Source of the DNA: Parelaphostrongylus tenuis
Taxonomy: Eukaryota > Nematoda > Chromadorea > Rhabditida > Metastrongylidae
Direction: 5' to 3'
NCBI GenBank assembly: GCA_019055375.1
Contig: JAHQIW010006965.1
Span: 124,001 to 188,000 of the forward strand
DNA length: 64,000 nt
In this document: one piece after another, positions 10,023-21,600 of the stretch
Layout: every line of letters begins with the position of its first letter
Position numbering within the stretch: the stretch's first letter is position 1
The notes under the pieces: generated by a model
What the model was told of the DNA's origin: nothing
The model's input: only the letters and a program-made list of their open reading frames with translations
Databases searched by the model: none
Translations under genes and position numbers: made by a program

Positions 10023-13000
10023 AAAATCTTCGTTCAGCGAAGGAGATCTCTGAATATATGACGGTCAAAATGACCGTTGTCTCCGCAAGGGGATAAACAT
10101 ACCTAAACGACTGTGTCGGACATACTTGGCCTATGTCGTGGCGTCATGCTCTTCAGATGCTGAAACTTCCAGTTTTGTTAAACTGAGCTGCAATGGTCGA
10201 GAATACTATCGATCAGTGGAAAGTAATTCAGATGTGCATCTTTGAACGACTAAAGCCACGTCAGAATCGGAAAACTGAAGTTTATACGAATAATGAAATG
10301 AAGTTTTACCTATTTATTATTATTTACATAGGAAAGTGTGCCCAATCACCTTGTTATCTCCGTTCTCCCCATGGAAAGATTTTTGCGTTCTGAAATAATC
10401 CGTTCATACTATCATTACTCTGCTATATCATCTTTAATAAATAGAAGATCATTGAGCCAGAGACGAGTGATAGTGGAAAAGTAAGCTATGTAGGTACAAA
10501 GCAGTGTAACTACTAAATCACTGCTGCATTCGGGCTGCTTCGGATTGATTTTTAGTTCGCATAATTTTCAATGTTCATGTTATTTGTCAGAAAAAATTCT
10601 TCTGCAAGACTATAGCGTGAGCCAACTAGAGGAGAGAGTGCTTGTGGAGAAAAGAAAAACTGTTGTGACGTCATTAGTGTTTTTGATAGGCCTAGTATCT
10701 CCAAATAGCTCGAGGAACACTACTAAGTATCTCTGTTGAGAGCTAATACATCCAAGGATTCCTATCGCAACGAGGATGTGTTAAGAACGAAATTCAATAG
10801 TTATTCCCATAATTTAGTAAGTTAGCACGATTAAATCCAACCTCTCGGATCCGCCAAATACCGCTCCTTCGCGTTGTGTTGCATCATTCTCTGAATTTTT
10901 CAATTAAATGCTTAAACTCGTTTGTTGATATTAAGTTCCTGGGAGGATTACCACTACTTCGTCCCGGGCGATGTTATTCGCTCATTTAGGAAACGTCTAA
11001 AGATGATAATTACTTTGCTGTGGTGGGATACGTCGGATAGAAGTCGCTCGAATCTCTCTTCTTTCATTTTTACTATTTTGTCTGTAGACTGGAGATGAGA
11101 TTGCAGCTTTTAAACTGCATTAATCAACGTATCTATCAGAAAAAGGGTAGCAAAAAATTGACTTTGATGAATTCTTGGGGAATGTGCCATGCAGTCGGCT
11201 TCACCAACCATTCTTTGATACCATTCAATGAATATCCGGTCATTGAAATGATTTGTGATGGCTTGTTAAACTATAGGGGACCTCTAACCACCTCATCATA
11301 TATGCAAAAATTTCTTGCATAATAATATCAATCTAATTCGAAGACGGTAACGCAAGCATTCGACTTGGTCGGCAAAATATGATCGAGTAGAACGAAGAAT
11401 GTTCTAACCGCGTGACTTCTTCGTCACCTTGTTCCCTCTCATCGACATGAATGATCTCTTTTTTTTCTTCTTAGACATCCTGAGATGATTTCCACCATTA
11501 TTAAAACTGAACTTTATTTTTTGTAGCATGTTCGTACTGTTTTTGGAACTCACTTAATCATTGGAGTACTTTAAGCATTATATTTATCGCTTTCTACATT
11601 CGAACACTTCTATGGTATCACTCTGCAACTCATGTTATCTGCTATTTGAAAACAAAAAGGACGTTATGAAGGAAAAAGGCTTTTTTTTTCTAACGATGCT
11701 CCTCGTTTGCAACTTTCACTCAAAATAAGAACCCTCAGACCGAATCTCACACCATGAATTTCAGACCAGCTGTCTTATGCAAAGTGTCTACTCCATCTTT
11801 CCATAGCCTATTGTCACATAGCCTATCGCCATAATCCACTTTGTTCCGTTGAAATGCAAAAGTTTGATTGCGGAACCGCTTTAGATGTGTGCTGTGCTCA
11901 GCTTTAGAAATCTGTCGTCTTCAAGGAGTCATTCTCGGTTTTTCTGAATTTCGTAGATAAGGGCATAGCAACCCTTCTTGAAAACCACAAACTTTGGAGA
12001 GACTGATATTGCAAGGTGAAGTTTGTCGCTTTGCAGGTGAGATTTTTCAGGACGGTACCGACTAATATGATTAGCAAATTGACTATCCGAAGACGAAGTA
12101 GAAAGATTGGCCTGGTCTGCCAAAGCAGCGTAATTTCCCACATTTTATTGAGTCGCGCTCGCTTTTTTACATATAAGCCGATTCTGTTTTGGATTGATAA
12201 TGATAGTGATTGCATATATCTCTGTCATTCAATAGTAGAATATGGGAAAAGTCGGTTTCACACTATGAAGATTTTTGAACGTTTTCGAAATTGTTCAGAA
12301 TAATATTTAACTGCACTAGATTGTGCGGAAATACATCTAAAATCGTAGAAACTGATACTTTTCATTATTATCAATTCCTCTCTTGTAGGATTTATATAAT
12401 ATCTTCTAAGATTTTCAATGTTCACTAGCGTCACTTGATTTTTGGGGCTTTCCGTCTGTTTTCTCCTTTGACTTTTATATTTCTCTGTCTCACTACATTC
12501 TGCATGATCCCTTCAACAGCCGCAGTCTTCCATGTTTTTGACTGTATTTTCGATGTAACGTAAAGGTACTCGCAGGTGTGAGGTCTGGTACCGAAAGAGT
12601 GAGGGTGAAGAAAGATTGAACATTGCCGTCAGAGTAGGCAGTGATAAAGTAACATTGAAGAAGTCATATAAAAGAAACGGAAGAATCGGTTCTCTGCGTA
12701 ATGTGAATTATCGAGGCAATAAACGATTGTGTAAGAAAACACTTTTGAATCTTCCTCGTCGAGGAACCTCTGATTATTGCCAAAACTAAGCGTCATGTTT
12801 ATCGAGTGGTGGGCAACTCGTTAAACGCGAATTAAAAACGACCTTCTCTTCTAGACGAAAGCGAATCCAGTTGGTTGACGCTCTGTTTTACCTTTAGTCG
12901 CAAGTCGTCTCTAATTACTCAAAGCTTCAACATAAAAAAGCTCAAGGCTCAGTCAAGGTAGAAACTGCCATGAAATTTGTAGACAGCAATGGCGTTAGTA

Positions 13001-15100
13001 CTTGCTATACAGGGATTTTCCTCAAACTCTCTTAAAATCTCTGCAATCAGATTATTGTCAGTCTAAAACGTTGTTGACATCGACTTAAAGAGGTAAGTTC
13101 GACAAAACGATGTCTTCTAGTCAGAATTGTCTCGGACGGCCCTCAAGAATGTTGAAACAATTTGATGTCTGCTTGTAAACTTGGTAACATTCTAGAGATA
13201 ATCATGTTCTCGAGCGTGTGATTCAAAACTGTAGAAAGTTGTGAATTGACTGAGTGGAAAAGGATAACAGACAAGAACAAGACACGGCGACTAATTAACT
13301 TTAGTTCAGTGATTACACTGCTGTGCCTTCAGTCGCCTTGAGATGAAAATACAGTTGTCAAACACGAAGCTCTGCCTGCTATTGAAAACTGGAGGATTAT
13401 AAACATTTCTCTGACTGACTATACACCGTACACATTTGAAAATGAGAAACATCCGCTATTAATCCCATTATCCCTTCTTGACAAAGCTTGTGATAGCTTG
13501 AAGAGAATAAAATGTTTGATTATCACTTTTTCTTCATGGTCGAGTGAGAACTCAGTATCAAAAACACTTGAATATCTGTGTGACATCTCTTGCTACCTGA
13601 GAATATTGTTATCTTCGTGAATCCCACTGCATGCTCGTCGGATTGGTTTCCCATGGAAATTTTCAGCAGATCCGTGCATTCATTACAAGTAGTTAGCATC
13701 CTCTATGAGTCGGTAGCAGATCTCCAGAGAAATGCGATACCAAATTCTTTAGTCCGAACGGACTCGATGTCGTGAAGGATTTCAGGTCATGATCGAACCA
13801 GTGCCTTGTGCATTTTGAGTAGCTTTCCAATTATCCTAGCTTCTGAATTTGTTCTGAAAACACTTCTTCGAATAACAGGTGCCGTTGGGTATTGAGCTTT
13901 TACATCAGAAAAGGAGCAAAATCTCCTCAAAGTTAGTTTGAGAGTACTTATTTCAGTGTCTCAAAATTTCCACTTTCACGTTCTCCTAATCCCACGTACT
14001 CACTTATGATTTTTAAGTCTTCCGTCACTTCAAATAATCGTATTGATCGTCTTCTTTTTGAAATTTTCCGAGACGCTCCTACGTGGCTTAGAAGTAAACG
14101 TTGTGATAGAGCTCAAACCATAACTTTTATTCAGTGGGCTACACCGTTAGTCACTCCGGAAATCCCAAAAGAATCATCATCAACATAGAAGTTTTTCGCC
14201 GTTTGCACTGCTTTAGCGAGAGTGAGGGTCGGACATGCTCTTTTGTCTATTCCTTTACTGATGAGTTGGTACCCAGCTCTCAAACCATGAGAATAGTATC
14301 GAATTTGACAACGAAGAACCCTCAGGGCAACATATCCATGCGCTGGTGTGTCTATGAGAGAAAGTGTACTAGTTGAAGATGACTGACGTGTTAGACGTAG
14401 TGATCGTTTTCAAAAGCGGCAATGCTGCTCTTATAAGCGATGAAGATTCGTTGGTAACTACGGAGAATTGTTGCAGTGTCTAAGACTACATGCTCTTCTC
14501 TTCTTCTTTTTCAAATCTTGAAGACCTTTAGCCAAAACAGAGCAGCTTCCTGCAGTCCGTAAAATTCCACGCTAAACAGTCGAGAGTTTCTGAAAAGAAT
14601 TGCTGAAACGCTTCAGGATTTATAGTACAAGTTGCAGGAAAGAATCGTAACCATTCAATAATTTCAATATGCCTGACAATCATTATTTGAGCCACGCATG
14701 TCAGTGGTCTGTTAATGAGGGCTGACATATAGAGCCCGATACACGTGTTTCGATCTTGCGATCTCATCAGTCGGGCAGTTGCCCTTTCTCGTCTTTTGCT
14801 AATCTCTGTGGGTGCTCCAGTCCCCACAATAAGAGTTAGCGACGACGTACGTTTTACACTCTATGTCCAGTGAAGAACTCATCAAACACGGAGTGTTGTA
14901 CACTCGAATGCTCGTGGCTAGTATATTCAATATAACATATCTTTCATTTCGAGTGTTTTCTTAAGACCACAGCTCAAATTTCAATAAGCTTTGTTTATCA
15001 TTGATGAGATCCAAATTAGATACACTGCTTAATTTCTGAGCGAAATTCAATTAATGAAATTGTAGATTTTACTTTTCTTAGTCCGTTGACTAATGACTGC
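10023..15100. other. Duplicated sequence without recognisable gene
   Basis: Collinear with copy B at 37746-45600. Open frames of 60-103 codons occur on both strands (for example 11904-12215 and 14528-14827, both -), but their frames are broken in the other copy and I recognise no domain. Copy B contains three insertions or replacements here (39003-39124, 41867-43946, and 44570-45480 against 14640-14990). The segment about 13600-14560 may be an old protein-coding remnant on the - strand, but I cannot name it. Confidence 0.5.
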
Positions 15101-15149
15101 TGACAGCTGCTATGTCTTTCTATATAAGACAGAACGATAGCAGTACGGT

Positions 15150-15270
15150 GGATTCGATGGCGTAGTGGGTGTAATAGGTGTAGTGGTAGCACATGTTCTC
15201 ATTATAGGGGAAAACGCCGGTTCAAGTCCCGCTGAGCGTTGAAGTCCTGCACGTTACTCAACATCTTTGT
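15150..15270 (+). repeat. SINE family 1 copy (tRNA-like head), copy A
   Basis: Box A like TGTAGTGGTAGCACATG (15180-15196), box B GGTTCAAGTCCCGC (15219-15232) and the family tail TCCTGCACGTTACTCAAC (15245-15262). Shared with copy B at 45631-45745, so it is older than the duplication. Confidence 0.6.
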
Positions 15271-15440
15271 AGTTGTAATTAAGACAACACAACATTTTCA
15301 TAAAAGCGACAAAATAAAGATTAGAGATGGCCTAACTTTTCCGTTCTGTGCAAAATCATATTCGACTACGGAGACGTCGCATAACATTATAATTTGATAA
15401 GATTTTTACGTTCCATGAGGTCTATTATGGCACGTATTGA

Positions 15441-15484
15441 ATGCTAGACAGGATGTTTCGGCGTTTTAGCCTCATCAATATCAC
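15441..15484 (-). ncRNA. Hammerhead-ribozyme-like motif, left arm of FB3 (copy A)
   Basis: On the - strand: stem I 5' strand GTGATA; core TTGATGA (C to T at the first position); stem II GGC-TAAAAC-GCC; GAAA; then C, loop ATCCT and GTC, so AC and GT pair as stem III and C precedes the cleavage site; stem I 3' strand TAGCAT. Apart from the single core change and one stem I mismatch, the fold is canonical. This is one of the better-preserved copies. Confidence 0.6.
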
Positions 15485-15713
15485 AGTACCTTTCGTCTGA
15501 GTCAATGACTTTTAGGGGTATATGCCCTCTACATATAAAGGAATTGACGCCGAAGATGTTACACTGCGCGCGCAAAGCTAAAATATCACTTCATATTGCA
15601 GAGATAGCAAATCACTATATATTCAATGACGAGATCACCAGCCATACCTAATAAAAGGCTTATAATATATTAGAGAATTATATTTCTGAGCAAGGTCCCA
15701 AATATAAGTCGAA

Positions 15714-16218
15714 TATAAAGGTATTGAGTTCCCGGGAACAGGAAAGAAGAGAGCCTCGTAATAACGCGTGACCACGCACCATACCTCATGTTGATCTTAC
15801 CGGCCTGAGCAGGCGCAGTCTCATTTGCGCATTGACACTAAGTGGCAGGTCTTCAATGAATAATTAAAAACCTGAAACATCTAAGCTGGTGAGTGTGTTT
15901 TTGTAATGAAAGTTTTACTATGCGGTCCGAAAATTCATTTCTTACGTTTTCTGCTGAGGTTATGGAGGCATTTGACTGAATGATTGCGAATCAGTTTGAA
16001 CTTTCCAGGCTCTGAAGATGGCGAACCTTGCCGAAACGTGAGCCACCACTACTGTTGTAATATTCATGCTGCATTATTAACTGTGTTGTTATATGCTTCG
16101 CCGATTTCCAATAAATAATATAAATAAAAGCTCGGAACGGCTAAACAGAAGAAAATACTTATTTGAGCTATGCCGAGGTTGATGGATAGTCGGTCTTGGG
16201 AATTATTATAAAGGCATT
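15714..16218 (+). repeat. 481-bp insertion with 12-bp target-site duplication, containing a hammerhead-like motif
   Basis: Bases 15726-16206 are absent from copy B, where the site reads continuously (about 46632-46644). They are flanked by TATAAAGGTATT (15714-15725) and TATAAAGGCATT (16207-16218), which differ at one base and fit a 12-bp target-site duplication. The insert has no open frame. It has an AATAAATAATATAAATAAAA-type stretch near its 3' part and a hammerhead-like motif at 16008-16044. A non-autonomous relative of a Penelope-like or retrozyme-like element is plausible but unproven. Confidence 0.6.
16008..16044 (+). ncRNA. Hammerhead-ribozyme-like motif, minimal class, inside the 481-bp insertion
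   Basis: Stem I GGCT with AGCC (4 pairs), core CTGAAGA, stem II GGC-GAACCTT-GCC, GAAA, then CGTG. The A of GAAA would pair with T across CG. The residue at the cleavage position is G, which hammerheads do not tolerate, so this copy is probably inactive by one substitution. Confidence 0.55.
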
Positions 16219-16418
16219 TTTGAAATCACCGGCCCTGAGAAATCGATTGTTAATCACCACAATGTCGGGTGATTTGTCACTGGATATGTAGTGATTTGTT
16301 ATCTCTATAGTGTATATTTATCTTTTTAACTTGTGCATGCAGTATAACATTTGTCTTCGATTCCTTTGTATGTATGGGTAAATCCCCTCACATGCTATTG
16401 GCTCAGACGAAACGCATC

Positions 16419-16461
16419 GTGCTAATGATAAGGCTGGAAGGCAAGAACACGTGTCTTGTAC
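16419..16461 (+). ncRNA. Hammerhead-ribozyme-like motif, right arm of FB3 (copy A)
   Basis: Stem I GTGCTA with TTGTAC (five of six positions pair), stem II GGC-TGGAAG-GC region, and stem III ACA with TGT around CG followed by C. The core is damaged: ATGATAA replaces CTGATGA and AGAA replaces GAAA. Confidence 0.45.
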
Positions 16462-16510
16462 TTTAAAGTGCCATAACAGGCCTCATGAAAGGTATAAAAT
16501 TTGCTATCAG

Positions 16511-18690
16511 ATTTTTTTGTGCAAATAATTAGTTTTTCGACTTTTTTCAGTATATTATAATGCACCGAGATGCTAGCGTTCCTGATTTTAATGATGACAC
16601 GGAGTAGTGAACTCGGGTAAAGTCTTCTTTATTCGGGTTTCTCACAACTAACACTTTGAAATTTTTAGATGACATCCACTTTGTTGCTTTGTACTGATGG
16701 GCTGGAGACGAGTTTTTGACGAATTATTGAGGTTTTGATTTTCCGCATGGTTTTGTGTTGAGTAATGAGGAGTGCCTTGTTTACTATGACTCATTATTGA
16801 TTCTTGGCGAGCTCAATTTGCCAGGCTATTTGTCTGACTTGAAAGTACTTTAGATAGATAACATTTACGAAGTTAAACCACTCATAGTATCAGTGGACAA
16901 TGATTCTATAGTTGGTGAACTCTATTTAGTGATACTGCTGAACGAACTTACTGGGAACGGTTTATGAAAATAAAAACAGCAGTTTTGAACAGCTTCAGCT
17001 TCAAAAATATCAAGACATATGTCGCGATTTTCTCAATATAAGTTGTTTAATAACGAGACATATCTTATACTGGCTGACGTTTTGACGGCTTCAATACTTC
17101 AGAACCTGGAAAGCAAAACTGACACAGATGGCCAAATTCTCTCCCAGTCCCAGTAGGAATAAAAAGAATGAAAGATGCCGATATAGTTTTCTATCTCGAT
17201 ATAGACCTAAGTATTGTGTCATCTATTCAACTACACATCGCAGAGGTAATTGAATACATAATTGGACTATAGAATGATGCGCGGTGGTCTACCGATGAAC
17301 AATGTCAGTGCTTTGAATTTCCCAAACATTTTTTGCCTGCATTTTCCATTCCAAAGAGACGAGGAATTCGGTTTACCTAGTGCGCGTGATCTGAGCCAAC
17401 GAAAATGTGCAGAGGCGGATATTCTAACTACTGTCCCAAACATGCTCCTTCTTTAACACTATGTGCAAGTAAATCCACAGTTCTATGGAGTATTCAGATT
17501 CATTTCGTCTTTTTTATTATAAATATGCTTATTGTGAAGTGATGTACAAAAAGTGTGTCCAAATAAAACAATAGATATTGATAAGAACGATTCCTTGAAA
17601 ATGATGGGAAGTGGGTGGTCATTGGATGGTTGAGAAGCGCTCAATTGAATGCCAGACGGAGGACAGGCTGAGCAGACAACTATATGTGGCTCAGAATAAG
17701 ATACTCAAGTGGAGCGCATTCATCTTTCGCTTAGCACCACTGTTCAAAGTGATGTTGAAAAAATGCGGAATTCACTGCTTTTCTCAATCGGTCAAGCCAA
17801 AAAAGTTTCTCAGTCAAAAAATCAATCACCTAGCCATGTTACTTCCGTTCATGAAATTTCCTGTTCTCTTATTTCAAAGATGACTTCCTCTGTCCAAATC
17901 GATACGGAAGCGACTTTTATTTTAACTTTATCATATTTAAGTAACACCTGAAACCGGTTAAAATGGATTAGGTGTTTTATAAGGAGTTTAGCATGAGACA
18001 TTACAAAAATCGTATCTGCGAAGTATTCATTCAAGCGGTATCTAGTTGGAAATCGGAGCGCAAAGCCCCTGTGTCCTTCAGCGGTTAGCACTTTTCCGAT
18101 GGCCCAGTTGGAAAACACCATGGTCAGAGTTAAAGCATAAAATAGTTCATCACAAGCTGGTTTCGTGACATGCCCAAAGAGACAATGCGGTGTTCAAGAA
18201 ATGTCTAGTGACATGCAAACTCAGATTTTCTAGCCAAACCACCAGTCAGAGGTTCTGACTTCTATGTCAGTCAGCGTTTTCGAATATGTGGCTGTAACAT
18301 GATAGCTGTGTTACCACAACTGGAAAGAGAGTTTTGGGATAGGCACTTCAATAACCATGAGATGACTCCCGTGCATGTCGTGCAAATATTACAGTTTCTT
18401 ATGTAAAATTTTTACACTGATGACTTAGATATTATTCGACTTTATTTTCACTTCATTAAGCCTCCCCCATGTCCAATAATACAACCGAACTTCGTGTTTT
18501 TCTTGCGTAATTATGGAAAAAGGGTCTTTCACAGTGGGCTTCAGTCGATGAAATCAGCGAAGTTGAAGGCGAAGTCACAAGAAGCAACTCTGCCGCTAAA
18601 CGCTGCTTTCAACGCTTCAATGCGAGCGATCTGAGTTTATTTTGAAAACAGTTATTATTATTTCTTTATTTTTAATTTTATTATTTATTT
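16511..18690. other. Duplicated sequence up to the minisatellite, no recognisable gene
   Basis: Collinear with 46936-49430. It contains a decayed hammerhead-like motif at 17072-17106 (-) and the empty site (17201-17211) for the SINE present in copy B. Open frames at 17262-17456, 17611-17883 and 17849-18121 are not conserved as frames in copy B. The last 45 bases (18651-18695) are a T/A-only-like run directly against the minisatellite. Confidence 0.5.
17072..17106 (-). ncRNA. Decayed hammerhead-like motif, minimal class
   Basis: The - strand has GGTT and AGCC as stem I (4 pairs including one G-U) and the ACGTC segment. However, the core reads CTGAAGT and the second core element CAAA. The copy B equivalent near 47500-47520 is more eroded. 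Likely a dead relative of the motif at 1195-1237. Confidence 0.3.
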
Positions 18691-18696
18691 TAAGTC

Positions 18697-21600
18697 CCTA
18701 TGCGGTATGCGGTGTATTCGTGCGCGGTATGTCCGTATGCTGTATGTCTGTATGCGGTATTTCCGTGTGCGGTATTGCCATATGGTTATGTCCGTATGCG
18801 GTATGCGGTATGTCCGTGCGCTGTATATCCGTATGCGGTATGTCCGCATGCGATATGTCCGTATGCGGTATGACCGTATGCGGTATGCACGTATTCGGTA
18901 TACAGTATGTCCGTAAGCGGTATGTCCTTGCGCGGTATGTCCGCATGCGGTATGTCCACATGGGGAATGTCCGTAAGCAGTATGTCCGTATGCGGCAGGT
19001 CCGTGTGCGGTATGCGAAATGTCCGCATGCGGAATGTCCGTATGCGGTATGACCGTATGCGGTATGCCCGTATGCGGTATGCCCGTATGCGGTATGCCCG
19101 TATGCGGTATACGGTATGTCCGTGCGCGGTATTTCCGTATGCGGTATGTCTGCATGCGATATGTCCGTATGCCGTATGTCCTATGCGGTATGTCGGTATG
19201 CGGTACGTCCGTATGCGGTATGCGGTATGACCGTATGCGGTATGCCCCTATGCGCTATGCGGAATGTCCGCATGCGATATGTTCGTATGCGGTATGTCCT
19301 ATGCGGTATGTCGGTATGCGGTACGTCCGTATGCGGTATGCGGTATGACCGTATGCGGTAAGTCCGTATGCGGTATATCCGTGCTCGGTATGCACTTATG
19401 CGGTATGCCGTATGTCCGTGCGCGGTATGTTCATATGTCCGTAAGCAGTATGTCCGCATGGGGCATGTCCGTATGCGGTATGCGGTATGTCCGCGCGCGG
19501 TATATCCGTATGCGGTATGTCCGTAAGCCGTATGTCCGTACGCGGTATGCTGCATGCCCTTATGCGTTATGTCCAATGCGGTGTGTCTGCATGCGCCATT
19601 TCCGTGTGCGGTATGCCCTTACGCGATATGCGGCACATCCGTACGCGGTACGTCCGCATGCAGTATGTTCGTATGCGGCATGTGCGCATGCGGGATGTCC
19701 CTACGCGGTATGCCCGTATGCGGTATGCCCGTATGCGCTATGTCCAAATGCGGTATGCCCGTATGCGGTATGCAGTATGTCCGTATGCGGTATGTCCGTA
19801 TTCGGCATGTCCGTATGCGGTGTGTGCGTATGCGGTATGCCCGTATGCGGTATGTCCGTATGCGGAATTCCGGTATGCGATGTGCGGTAATTCCGTGCGC
19901 GGTGCGCCCGTATGCGGTATCCCCGTGTGCGGTATGCTCTTATGCGGTATGCCCGTATGCGCAATGCGGTATGTCCGTTTGCGGTATGCTCGTATGCGGT
20001 ATGTCAGTATTCGGTATGTCCGTATGCGGCATACCGTATGCGGTATGTCTGTATGCGGTAAGCGGTATGTCCGTATACTGTATGTCCGTATGCGCTATTC
20101 GTATACGGAATACCTTATGCCCGTATGCGGTATGCCCGTATGCGTTAAGTCCGTATGCGGTATCTCCGTGTGCGGTATGCCCTATGCGGTATGCCCGTAT
20201 GCGGTATCTCCGTGTGCGGTATGCCCGTATGCGGTATGCCCGTATGCGCCATGCGGTCTGTCCGTATGCGGTATGTTCGTATGCGGTATGTCCGTATTCG
20301 GTATGTCCGTATGCGGTATGTTCGTATGCGGTATGCCCTTATGCGGTATGCCCGTATGCGCTATGCGGTCTGTCCGTATGCGGTATGTTCGTATGCGGTA
20401 TGTCCGTATTCGGTATGTCCGTATGCGGTATGTCCGTATTCGGTATGTCCGTATGCGGTATGTTCGTATGCCGTATCTCCGTGCGCGGTATGTTCGTATG
20501 CGGTATCACCGTGTGCGGTATGCCCGTATGCGGTATACCGTATGCGGTATGCCCGTATGCGGTATATCCGTATGCGGTATGTTCGTATGCGGTATGTCCG
20601 TATTCGGTATGTTCGTATGCGGTATCACCGTGTGCGGTATGTTCGTATGCGGTATCTCCGTGTGCGGTATGCCCGTATGCGCCATGCGGTCTGTCCGTAT
20701 GCGGTATGTTCGTATGCGGTATGTCCGTATTCGGTATGTCCGTATGCGGTATGTTCGTATGCGGTATGCCCTTATGCGGTATGCCCGTATGCGCTATGCG
20801 GTCTGTCCGTATGCGGTATGTTCGTATGCGGTATGTCCGTATTCGGTATGTCCGTATTCGGTATGTCCGTATTCGGTATGTCCGTATTCGGTATGTTCGT
20901 ATGCCGTATCTCCGTGCGCGGTATGTTCGTATGCGGTATCACCGTGTGCGGTATGCCCGTATGCGGTATACCGTATGCGGTATGCCCGTATGCGGTATAT
21001 CCGTATGCGGTATGTTCGTATGCGGTATGTCCGTATTCGGGATGTTCGTATGCGGTATCACCGTGTGCGGTATGTTCGTATGCGGTATCTCCGTGTGCGG
21101 TATGCCCGTATGCGCCATGCGGTCTGTCCGTATGCGGTATGTTCGTATGCGGTATGTCCGTATTCGGTATGTCCGTATGCGGTATGTCCGTATTCGGTAT
21201 GTCCGTATGCGGTATGTTCGTATGCGGTATCACCGTATGCGGTATGCCCGTATGCGGTATATCCGTATGCGGTATGTTCGTATGCGGTATCTCCGTGTGC
21301 GGTATGTTCGTATGCGGTATGTTCGTATGCGGTATGTCCGTATTCGGTATGTCCGTATGCGGTATGTTCGTATGCGGTATGCCCTTATGCGGTATGCCCG
21401 TATGCGCTATGCGGTCTGTCCGTATGCGGTATGTTCATATGCGGTATCTCCTTGTGCGGTATGTTCGTATGCGGTATGTTCGTATGCGGTATGTCCGTAT
21501 TCGGTATGTCCGTATGCGGTATGTTCGTATGCGGTATGCCCTTATGCGGTATGCTCGTATGCGCTATGCGTTCTGTCCGTATGCGGTATGTTCGTATGCG

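Larger units (their letters stand above)
15395..16510. repeat. Fold-back element FB3 with outward hammerhead-like ends, carrying a nested insertion (copy A)
   Basis: The left arm (about 15405-15680) and right arm (about 16225-16500) are inverted repeats of roughly 270 bp. Matching blocks include the CATGAGGYCTRTTATGGCAC ends, TTCGTCTGAG and AAATCACTA. Each arm has a hammerhead-like motif near its outer end (15441-15484 on -, 16419-16461 on +). The centre is interrupted by a 481-bp insertion (15726-16206) that copy B lacks. The uninterrupted copy B version is 46310-46935. No coding capacity was found. Confidence 0.72.
967..18690 (+). repeat. Segmental duplication, copy A (about 17.7 kb)
   Basis: This block is collinear with 29020-49430 in direct orientation. 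Homology starts at the shared string ATTTGAC (967-973 and 29020-29026) and runs to the T-rich stretch just before the minisatellite. Offsets stay constant over long stretches (28054 bases at both 985 and 3299) and change only at insertions found in one copy. Identity is roughly 90% in segments compared by eye. The left edge abuts the 3' tail of the retrotransposon ending at 958. The right edge abuts the minisatellite at 18697. Whether the duplication was tandem and later split by satellite and spacer, or was dispersed, cannot be decided from this window. Confidence 0.93.

Noticed and set aside
14090..14250. YVDD-like string on the - strand as a BEL/Pao reverse transcriptase
   Set aside because: Only a single short match (FYVDDDSF), the surrounding residues do not resemble the family, and copy B reads IVDDD. 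Too weak.
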